NCBI GenBank assembly: GCA_903970315.1
Contig: CAJCIJ010000299.1
Coordinates: 1 to 11,578, forward strand
Length of the DNA stretch: 11,578 bases
Direction of reading: 5' to 3'
From: Actinomycetota bacterium
Lineage (GTDB): Bacteria; Actinomycetota; Thermoleophilia; Solirubrobacterales; Solirubrobacteraceae
Of this stretch, positions 5,458 to 11,578 are shown one piece after another; position 1 is the stretch's first letter, and each line of letters begins with the position of its first letter. Both the position numbers and the translations under genes were made by a program. Below the pieces are notes generated by a model, which saw nothing but the letters and a program-made list of their open reading frames with translations, was not told where the DNA came from and did not search any database.

Positions 5458-7458
5458 CTACGCCGCTCCTCCGAGGCCGATGCTCGTTTGGAGCTGCGAC
5501 GACGTCGGCTCGACCGGGGTCGCCGGCGGGATCGCGGGCCAAGCGCCAGCTGGAACTGCCCGCAACCGATGGTAGCCGTGCTCCACGCGATGCAGCGTCT
5601 CGATCGCCATGCCGTGTGCGACCAAGAAGTACATGATGATGTCCTGCTCGGCGGAGCCCTTGTCATTGAACAGCCAATGTCCGATCGCGGCGTCGTCACG
5701 CGCCGGCGCATCGACTCCCGTCAACGCCCGCAGAGCGCGAGCTGCTCGTGCCTCCACGGCCGACACTGGCAAGTGGGCTTGCTGCGCCACGGCGCCAGGA
5801 GCCATGCGCTCCGAGATCAGCGCGCGCAGAAGCGCGATGTCGTCTGCCGGCAGAGTGCGCAAGAGCTTCGCCGTGTGTGCCGTGTGGCGTCCCGGGCGCA
5901 ACGGATCCAACAGCTGCGCGGTAATGCCGCGGGTCACGTTCCATAGGCGCCGCCCCTCTTCCAGCGAGACCACGCGCGTGATCAGCAGCGCTGTCGGGTA
6001 GAGGACGAAGAAGTCGACGACACCCAGCAGCACTCGCCAGATGCCTGGTCCCACAGGGGCGAGCAGACCCAAAGCGAGACACGCGAATGCGACCGCGCCG
6101 GCACCACCGATCTGGCGCCACTCCAAGCGAGCGTAATGCGTAGCAGACCTTACGATCAGCCGGAAGCAGAGACACGCCACCGACATGCCGATCGACGCCG
6201 AGATCGCCACGCCGTACCCGCCCCACCTCGGGCACAGCACGGCAGAACATCCGATGAACACGATCGCGGCGATGGCGGCCGAGGACTGGTGCACGAAATC
6301 GCGGTGCTGGTGGTACGTCGTTCGCGCAAGCAACACGAACACTCCGTACACGACGAACGCGAAGGTGGCAAACGGGATCATGCCTGCCGCGTCATGGTAA
6401 GAAGCTGGGGCGAGGTGAACCACGACCGGGCCGCTCAGACCCAATCCGACCACCGTGGTCAGGCCCACGATCACGAAGTAAGTGATCATGCGGGAATGGA
6501 CTCGTGCCATGCCGTGAATCTCATAGGTGGTCTGGAACAGTGCCCCGCGCTCCAGGGGTGCCCATGCTTGTAAGAACGCGGACACCAGGTACGACATGAT
6601 CGCGCCGAGCCGTGCAGCCACTCGGTACACGCCGACCGCTGCGTGGCTTGAGAAACGCGACAGCACTACCGGATCGGCGCTGTGCACCGTGTACAGACCG
6701 ATAATCACGAACGTGTACCTCAGTCCCAGGTCTGTGATGCCCTTCATGTCGATCCAATTGAACTCAAGGCTATAACTGTGCCGCGAGATCACAACGCTCG
6801 CGATACCCGCACCCAATGAGCCCGCGATCGTGCCGATAAGCGCACCGCCGACAAGATCCCCGTTGGCGACCAGAGGAACGCCCACGCCCAGCGCGATCAG
6901 CGGGCGAATGCCCACGAGGACCGAGAACGCCACCGGCCGGCGATTCATACGGACTACGTTGCTGGTCAAACGGAAGAATGACCCCGCTGCCCCAGAGAAG
7001 ATCGCCAGCCTCACCAACTCGCCGTCGCGGCTATTGCCCAACAAGAGCTGCGAGAACTGTGTGGTGAAAGGGAGCAGACATGCCATCCCGGCCACGGTCA
7101 TCGCGAGACTCATCCAACACCCGGTTCCTAGCGCTCTACGCTTGGTTCCACCCGGGGCTTGGCGCGACGGATCATCGACAGCTCCTGAGTCGGCCTCACC
7201 AGCGACCCAAACCCACCGCAGAATTCCGGCGAGCGGGACTAGATTGAGCGTGATCGTGAGCGCACCGGCAGCAAAGAACAGGATCGACAACTCCCCGTAC
7301 TGCGACGGCGCCATAAAGTGCGTATACAGCGTCAGCGCGAGCAGCGACGCGAACAGGAACGCGGTGTTCCCGAGCGCGTAGACGGCGGTATCGAAACCGA
7401 TGCGCAGCCCGTATCGTTGCAGATATTCGGGCTGTGCCGGCGCCGCGTCAGTTGCCAT
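5458..7458 (-). CDS. Wzx-like polysaccharide flippase with a C-terminal helix-turn-helix-like tail
   Basis: Residues 1 to about 497 form an inner-membrane flippase of the MATE/PST superfamily, expected to move lipid-linked oligosaccharide outward. I count 14 hydrophobic segments, from AVYALGNTAFLFASLLALTL near residue 25 to VLLGVVDFFVLYPTALLI near 480, the usual Wzx number. Wzx proteins normally stop at about 420-500 residues; this one has a further 169 residues predicted cytoplasmic. Residues 536-580 (LPADDIALLRALI, then APGAVAQQAHLPVSAVEARA) resemble sigma-70 region 4: a first helix, a short turn, then a recognition-like helix. A second module at about 592-640 has IGHWLFNDKGSAEQD and MAIETLHRVEHGYHRL, followed by a Pro-rich end. 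The ATG at 7458 lies inside the end of the upstream gene (TGA 7448-7450), an 11-base overlap that suggests translational coupling. Whether the tail binds DNA or protein cannot be told from sequence. Confidence 0.93.
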   Translation of the reverse strand: MATDAAPAQPEYLQRYGLRIGFDTAVYALGNTAFLFASLLALTLYTHFMAPSQYGELSILFFAAGALTITLNLVPLAGILRWVWVAGEADSGAVDDPSRQAPGGTKRRALGTGCWMSLAMTVAGMACLLPFTTQFSQLLLGNSRDGELVRLAIFSGAAGSFFRLTSNVVRMNRRPVAFSVLVGIRPLIALGVGVPLVANGDLVGGALIGTIAGSLGAGIASVVISRHSYSLEFNWIDMKGITDLGLRYTFVIIGLYTVHSADPVVLSRFSSHAAVGVYRVAARLGAIMSYLVSAFLQAWAPLERGALFQTTYEIHGMARVHSRMITYFVIVGLTTVVGLGLSGPVVVHLAPASYHDAAGMIPFATFAFVVYGVFVLLARTTYHQHRDFVHQSSAAIAAIVFIGCSAVLCPRWGGYGVAISASIGMSVACLCFRLIVRSATHYARLEWRQIGGAGAVAFACLALGLLAPVGPGIWRVLLGVVDFFVLYPTALLITRVVSLEEGRRLWNVTRGITAQLLDPLRPGRHTAHTAKLLRTLPADDIALLRALISERMAPGAVAQQAHLPVSAVEARAARALRALTGVDAPARDDAAIGHWLFNDKGSAEQDIIMYFLVAHGMAIETLHRVEHGYHRLRAVPAGAWPAIPPATPVEPTSSQLQTSIGLGGAA

Positions 7459-7864
7459 CCCGGAGCTTCGCGTCCAGCCAAGCGCGATCGCGCTTTACTT
7501 TGTCTACAAACCGTCGGAGTTCGTGGAGTTTGCGTTCGCGGGTGGCATCGACAACCGGTAGTGCAGAGTCGGGCCACGGAGGGTCCCGCCAGAGACCGAT
7601 GCGCACGTGATCTTCCGGGCGAGCGCGCACGTCGTCCGCCTGCTGGCGCCCAAGCGCAAGCGTCTCCTCACGGACTGATGTCATCAAACGCTCACACCGC
7701 CCGGGGCTCAAGCGCCGCCGCGATGAAGCAGGTCGACACGCCGTGACAGCAGCAAGCTCAAGGGCTTCGCAGACATCGTTGTCTTGGATCAGCTGCGTCA
7801 TTGCCTCCGCCCGTTCTACCGGGATAAACGGCAGCTCTCCGACCACGGATTTGACCTCATCCAT
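7448..7864 (-). pseudogene. Decayed SAM-dependent methyltransferase, overlapping the flippase start
   Basis: The N-terminus (MDEVKSVVGELPFIPVERAE, then CEALEL) matches class I methyltransferases that begin with a V-x-E-L-P-F-I-P-x-E-R helix before SAM motif I. In the frame as written the motif is lost after CEALELA. Adding one G on the minus strand at about 7753 restores LELGCCHGVSTCFIAAALEP, a good motif I with the following helix. A second shift near 7704-7708 is then needed to return to the open frame, which goes on as REETLALG and PEDHVRIGL and ends in a charged helix RFVDKVKRDRAWLDAKLRDG. About 140 residues in total is much shorter than the usual 220-260, so the middle of the domain is probably deleted as well. 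ATG 7864 is preferred over GTG 7873; neither has a clear ribosome site. The 11-base overlap with the flippase shows the two were one operon. An alternative is a real small protein of unknown function. Confidence 0.5.
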
Positions 7865-7988
7865 CGACGGCACGCCGCAGGATCTGCTTCGACCTTCGCC
7901 CTAGAGTGTTGGATAGGATAGCCGCGCGCGAGCGAGCACCGAAGCCGTGTATGTGTCGACGCCCAGCGTCCACTGTCCGGGCGCGGCC

Positions 7989-8016
7989 CTGTCGAGCGAC
8001 CAACTCAAGCTAGAAT
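7989..8016 (+). promoter_or_regulatory. Candidate promoter for the 1147-aa glycosyltransferase
   Basis: TAGAAT (8011-8016, five of six to TATAAT) lies 18 bases before the ATG at 8035. CTGTCG (7989-7994) is a poor -35 match at 16-base spacing. The leader would be about 10 bases with no Shine-Dalgarno site, similar to the arrangement before the paralogue at 2044. The rest of the 7874-8034 divergent gap holds a small imperfect hairpin (GACGC-CCA-GCGTC, 7958-7970) and nothing else recognisable. Confidence 0.25.
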
Positions 8017-8034
8017 CGCACAAACTGCCTGGCG

Positions 8035-11000
8035 ATGGACAGCATCAAGACGATCGAGGCGCTTCTGGCCGAGTTGGCATCGCTGGAGGTCGAGGTTCGC
8101 CGCCAGGAGGAGCGCTCCGCGCGCGAGCAAGCGTTGGCCCAGACCCGCATCGACTCGCTCACTGAGCATGCCGCTGACGAAGCCAAGCGGGCAGGTCGGC
8201 TGCAGGACGACGCCAGGGCACTTGGGCGTGACCTCGAGGACGCCCGCTCCGCGCTACAGGTCACCGAGCGAGAGCTGACCGCGCTGGGCCACGCCACCGC
8301 CCGGCACGAGAAAACGATCAAGAATCAAGGGGAGCGGCTGCGCGCCCAGCAGGAGCTGCTCCAAACGCTGTCCGCCGGCATCGCCGAAGTTCGCCGCAAC
8401 GTGGATCGCATAGCCGCGTCCCGGTCGTGGCGCGTGGGCCACCGCTTGGCACTGGCAGCCGACCGGGTTAGGCTGCGCAAGCGGGTTACCCCGGGTGCCG
8501 TCGTGGTGGCGCGCCAGCGCCTCGCGAGGCTGTCACGGGCCGCGGCCCGTGCAACAGAGATCACGGGTGCGAACGCCCGCGGCGGCGGCGCGGACTCGCT
8601 CGGGCTGCTAGTCGAACCGGAGCTCGACCGGGCGGAGCGTTCCGCGCTGGCCGAACGCGTTCGGATGCGCCTGGGGCCAGCGCCACGTCGGTGGCGCTGG
8701 CCGATGGTCTCCATGGTGGTCCTTAACCGCAACGGCGACGCACATCTGCGACGGTTGATCGACGGTCTGCAGACGTGCACGGACTATCCCCGCTTCGAAC
8801 TCATCGTGGTTGACAACGATTCGGGAGACGGCTCACGCGAGTTCTTGCGCACGGTGGCCCCCTCGTTTCCCGTCGCGCTGCTCGAGAACGCCGAGAACGT
8901 GTCCTTTTCGGTCGGCAACCGGCAGGGCGCGGCGAGGGCGCGAGGAGAGCTGCTGTTGTTCTTGAACAACGACATAGAGCCCTTTGAGCGGGGCTGGCTA
9001 CGCGAGATGGTAGGGCTGGCCACGCGCGAGGACATCGGCGCCGTCGGCGCGACGCTGCTGCACGCCGACAAGATCGCGGCCGGAGTGCCGCTGGTGCAGC
9101 ATCGCGGTATCCGCGTGCGTTACCAGCGCGAACGTTTCCAGCCCTACAACCTCGACGACGGCGGGCGTCTGTTCTCGGAGCAGTTCGGTGCCAACGCCGA
9201 CTGTCCGGCGGCCACAGGCGCGTGCCTGATGATGCGCCGACCCGTGTTCGAGAACATGGGCGGCTTCCCCGACGGATACCGTTACGGCACCGAGGACGTA
9301 GACCTAGGCCTGCAACTCTTGACAGCGGGGCTGCCGGTTCTCATCTCCGGGCGTGCTCATCTGCTGCACCGCGAGTCCTCGACCCAGAATGCCGAAGGTC
9401 GCGAGTTCAAGCGCCGCAACCGGCTGGCCAACCAGCGCTTGTTCGCCGAGCGCTGGTCGTCACGATTGCGCCGGGAGTACCGCGCGAGCCAGCTACGCGG
9501 CGACCGCTACTGGGCCGAGACGGGGGGTCCTCACGTGGCGATCACCGTCACGAGCGCCAACCGGGCCGACGGCTACGGGGACTGGCACACCGGGCACGAG
9601 CTGGGCGATTCCCTGGAGCTGCTCGGCTGGCGCGTCACCTACGTGCAACGGCGAGATAACGCGTGGTACTCGTTGCCCGACGATCTCGACTATCTGATAG
9701 TGCTACTGGACTCCTACGATCTCAGGAAGGCACCCCGCGACGTCCTGAAGGTCGCATGGGTGCGCAACTGGACCGACCGCTGGATAGACCACGAATGGTT
9801 CGGTGATTATGACCTTGTGCTGGCCTCTTCCCGCGGCTGCGCCGAAGTCATCGAAAACCGCGCCGGCGTAAAGCCCATGGAATTTCCGTTGGCGACCAAC
9901 CCGCGGCGCTTTCACCAGGTCGCGACCGATGCTGAGCTGGCGGCCGATCTTGTATTTACTGGCAACCGCTGGGCCAGGCCCCGCGCCGTGGAGGCGTTGC
10001 GCGCCCGCCCTGGGGAGACCGTGCGTGTGTTCGGGCGTGGCTGGGAGGATGTCCCCGGCCTCGCCGCGTACGCGAGGGGACCGGTCGCCTACGACCGGTT
10101 GCCCGTCGTGTACTCGTCCGCAGGCGTCGTCGTGGACGACACCGCCGAGCACGCACTCCCGTACGGTGCGATCAACTCGCGGGTGTTCGACGCACTCGCA
10201 TGTGGAACCGCCGTGGCCACCAACTGTGAGGCCGGCGTACGCGAGCTATTCGACGAGGAGTTCCCAACCTGGACTGACCCCGCATCGATGCGGCGCTGTC
10301 TGGATGCCCTGCTCGCGAATCCCGTACGGCGCGACGCGCTCGCGCTTCGCTACCGGCAGGTCGTGCTCGACCGTCACACCTACGACCACAGGGCACGCGA
10401 GCTCGTGTCGCTGTTGCTGGCGGCCGAGCAGCGGCTCTCGTTTTGCATAAAGGCCGGCGCGCCCACCCGCGCACTGGCGGCCGAGTGGGGCGACGTGCAC
10501 TTCGGGGAGGCACTTGCGCAGGAGTTGCGACGCAACGGGCACCGCGCCATGGTCCAAGTGCTCGACGAGTGGGAGGATACGACGGGACTGCAATACGACG
10601 TGGTGATTCACCTCAAAGGCTTGAGCCGGTACGCGCCCAAGCACGGCCAGTTCAATGTGCTGTGGTGCATCAGCCATCCGGACGAGCTGTCCGATGCCGA
10701 GGCGGAATCCTACGACCTCGTCTGCGTGGCATCCGAGCGGTTTGCGAGCGCGCTTTCGGCCCGCGTGAGCGTTCCGGTGGAGGTACTCGAGCAAGCGACG
10801 GATACGCGCCGGTTCTATCCCGAGACCGACGAGCGCTACAGGCACGAGCTGCTGTTCGTCGCCAACTCGCGCAAGGTGATGCGACCGACGATGTCGAAGC
10901 TGCTTCCCACCAAGCGTGACCTCGCAGTCTACGGAACCAACTGGAGCGGCTTGATCGACGAGCGCTACATCGCCGGCGAGCACATCCCCAACGACCAGCT

Positions 11001-11478
11001 CCGGCTGGCGTACTCCACGGCCAGGATCGTGCTCAACGACCACTGGGACGACATGCGCGAGCACGGGTTTGTCTCAAACCGGATTTACGACGCACTGGCG
11101 TGCGGTGCGCTGGTGGTCAGCGACCACCTGCCCGAGCTCGAGCAGCGGTTCGGCGACTCCGTCGTCACATATCGCGACCGCGCCGAGCTGCACGAATGCA
11201 TCGCGCGGTTGTTGCGCTCGCCCGAGGATTGCGCCGAGCGTGGGCGCCGCGGCCGGCAGGCGGTCCTGGAGGGCTACACGTTCACCCGCCGCACACAGGA
11301 GCTGTTGACGCTGGTTGCGCGCCATGCCGGCGACACCAGGCTGATCAAGACCGAGGTCGGCACGCAGCGCCGCCTGGGCGGGCGGGCAGGCTCGCGGGTG
11401 CGAATTCGACGTCGCAGTGAGGTCGCGGAGCCGTCGAAAAATGGCGCTGACGCCAGCGCCGGCGTGCCGGCGTGCTGA
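8035..11478 (+). CDS. Multidomain glycosyltransferase: coiled coil + GT2 + two tandem CgeB-like GT-B modules (paralogue 2)
   Basis: This 1147-residue paralogue of the enzyme at 2044 shares its module order throughout. Residues about 5-125 are a charged, heptad-like coiled coil that may drive oligomerisation or scaffold contacts. It ends in DRIAASRSWRVGHRL, the SRSWR linker common in actinobacterial glycan enzymes. The GT2 domain (about 223-495) has MVVLNRNGD, LIVVDNDSGDGS, FLNNDIEPF (Asp313) and GTEDVDLGL (Glu420/Asp421). GT-B module 1 (500-795) has WVRNWTDRW and SRVFDALACGTAVA (Asp719). Module 2 (801-1095) has WCISHPDEL and NRIYDALACGALVV (Asp1019). A basic tail of about 50 residues (1098-1147) has no counterpart in the paralogue. 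A TAG in frame at 8011 fixes the upstream limit, and ATG 8035 is the first usable start. A methyltransferase begins 7 bases after the stop, so the two are likely cotranscribed. Sugar and acceptor specificity are not predictable. Confidence 0.95.
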   Translation: MDSIKTIEALLAELASLEVEVRRQEERSAREQALAQTRIDSLTEHAADEAKRAGRLQDDARALGRDLEDARSALQVTERELTALGHATARHEKTIKNQGERLRAQQELLQTLSAGIAEVRRNVDRIAASRSWRVGHRLALAADRVRLRKRVTPGAVVVARQRLARLSRAAARATEITGANARGGGADSLGLLVEPELDRAERSALAERVRMRLGPAPRRWRWPMVSMVVLNRNGDAHLRRLIDGLQTCTDYPRFELIVVDNDSGDGSREFLRTVAPSFPVALLENAENVSFSVGNRQGAARARGELLLFLNNDIEPFERGWLREMVGLATREDIGAVGATLLHADKIAAGVPLVQHRGIRVRYQRERFQPYNLDDGGRLFSEQFGANADCPAATGACLMMRRPVFENMGGFPDGYRYGTEDVDLGLQLLTAGLPVLISGRAHLLHRESSTQNAEGREFKRRNRLANQRLFAERWSSRLRREYRASQLRGDRYWAETGGPHVAITVTSANRADGYGDWHTGHELGDSLELLGWRVTYVQRRDNAWYSLPDDLDYLIVLLDSYDLRKAPRDVLKVAWVRNWTDRWIDHEWFGDYDLVLASSRGCAEVIENRAGVKPMEFPLATNPRRFHQVATDAELAADLVFTGNRWARPRAVEALRARPGETVRVFGRGWEDVPGLAAYARGPVAYDRLPVVYSSAGVVVDDTAEHALPYGAINSRVFDALACGTAVATNCEAGVRELFDEEFPTWTDPASMRRCLDALLANPVRRDALALRYRQVVLDRHTYDHRARELVSLLLAAEQRLSFCIKAGAPTRALAAEWGDVHFGEALAQELRRNGHRAMVQVLDEWEDTTGLQYDVVIHLKGLSRYAPKHGQFNVLWCISHPDELSDAEAESYDLVCVASERFASALSARVSVPVEVLEQATDTRRFYPETDERYRHELLFVANSRKVMRPTMSKLLPTKRDLAVYGTNWSGLIDERYIAGEHIPNDQLRLAYSTARIVLNDHWDDMREHGFVSNRIYDALACGALVVSDHLPELEQRFGDSVVTYRDRAELHECIARLLRSPEDCAERGRRGRQAVLEGYTFTRRTQELLTLVARHAGDTRLIKTEVGTQRRLGGRAGSRVRIRRRSEVAEPSKNGADASAGVPAC
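8534..8551. repeat. 18-bp perfect palindrome inside the glycosyltransferase linker
   Basis: CACGGGCCGCGGCCCGTG reads the same on both strands. It lies in the codons for the Ala/Arg-rich linker between the SRSWR helix and the GT2 domain. A GC-rich coding context makes chance plausible, and no function is assigned. Confidence 0.4.
11443..11460 (+). other. Stable hairpin just before the glycosyltransferase stop and methyltransferase start
   Basis: GGCGCTG-ACGC-CAGCGCC is a perfect 7-bp stem with a 4-base loop. An 8-bp tandem direct repeat, GCCGGCGT twice (11458-11473), follows immediately. The hairpin ends 25 bases before the methyltransferase GTG at 11486, so in the transcript it could influence reinitiation or RNA decay between the two genes. 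No T-tract follows, so it is not a classical terminator. Confidence 0.3.
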
Positions 11479-11485
11479 GCTGCCA

Positions 11486-11578
11486 GTGACGACGTTGGCC
11501 ACCATCGAGCAGGCTAGCGCCGGGTTTGAGCCCGTTGCCGACGCTTTGCGCGTCTCGGCGCTCGACGAGCCGCTGGAT
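11486..11578 (+). CDS. Class I SAM-dependent methyltransferase, copy 2, N-terminus only (cut by window end)
   Basis: Only 31 codons are visible, reading TTLATIEQASAGFEPVADAL after a GTG start. They match the start of the disrupted methyltransferase at 318 (TRLATIEQAAAGFEPVADSL) almost residue for residue over 20 positions and then diverge. At DNA level the shared part differs at many third positions, so these are old paralogues, not a recent duplication. The GTG is chosen because it aligns with the ATG of the first copy; no clear ribosome site precedes it. The 7-base gap to the glycosyltransferase implies one operon and a shared pathway, with this enzyme methylating the product or a precursor sugar. 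The catalytic domain lies outside the window, so intactness cannot be judged. Confidence 0.72.
   Translation, partial: MTTLATIEQASAGFEPVADALRVSALDEPLD

Noticed and set aside
10246..11064. 272-residue minus-strand frame opposite GT-B modules of the second glycosyltransferase.
   Set aside because: It is a shadow frame caused by high GC. Similar antisense frames occur at the matching place in the paralogue because the coding strand is homologous.
1..11578. CRISPR array, tRNA, rRNA, insertion sequence or phage genes.
   Set aside because: I saw no regularly spaced repeats, tRNA-like cloverleaf, transposase-like frame or terminal inverted repeats around the fragments.

Overview
The window is high-GC bacterial DNA with strongly G/C-biased third codon positions and weak or absent Shine-Dalgarno sites. 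The gene set fits a high-GC actinobacterium, possibly Thermoleophilia (Solirubrobacter/Gaiella-like). That placement is inference from gene style; there is no rRNA or other marker here. The locus is part of a surface-polysaccharide or glycan biosynthesis island.

Layout: 1-317 holds a minus-strand fragment resembling the C-terminus of a sulfotransferase. 318-1121 (+) is a SAM-dependent methyltransferase broken by two compensating single-base indels. 1117-1284 (+) is a short glycosyltransferase family 4 C-terminal fragment. 1269-1970 (-) is a complete YdjC/ChbG-type deacetylase. A 73-bp divergent intergenic region with a 9-bp inverted repeat separates it from 2044-5244 (+), a 1066-aa glycosyltransferase with one GT2 domain and two tandem GT-B (CgeB-like) modules. 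A convergent junction with two hairpins follows. 5458-7458 (-) is a Wzx-like 14-helix flippase with a C-terminal cytoplasmic tail that contains a sigma-region-4-like helix-turn-helix. It overlaps 7448-7864 (-), which looks like a decayed methyltransferase. 8035-11478 (+) is a second, paralogous GT2 + GT-B + GT-B enzyme of 1147 aa with a long N-terminal coiled coil. Seven bases after it starts a second copy of the first methyltransferase, cut by the window end at 11578.

Inferred pathway: the two multidomain glycosyltransferases extend a lipid-linked glycan on the cytoplasmic face. The YdjC enzyme may remove an N-acetyl group. Methyltransferases, and originally a sulfotransferase, would decorate the sugars. 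The flippase would export the product. The three large genes (about 8.6 kb) are intact, whereas the small decorating genes around them are truncated or frameshifted. This points to a locus that has been reshuffled and is losing or swapping decoration functions. The most unusual items are the flippase with the HTH-like tail and the paired triple-catalytic-module glycosyltransferases.
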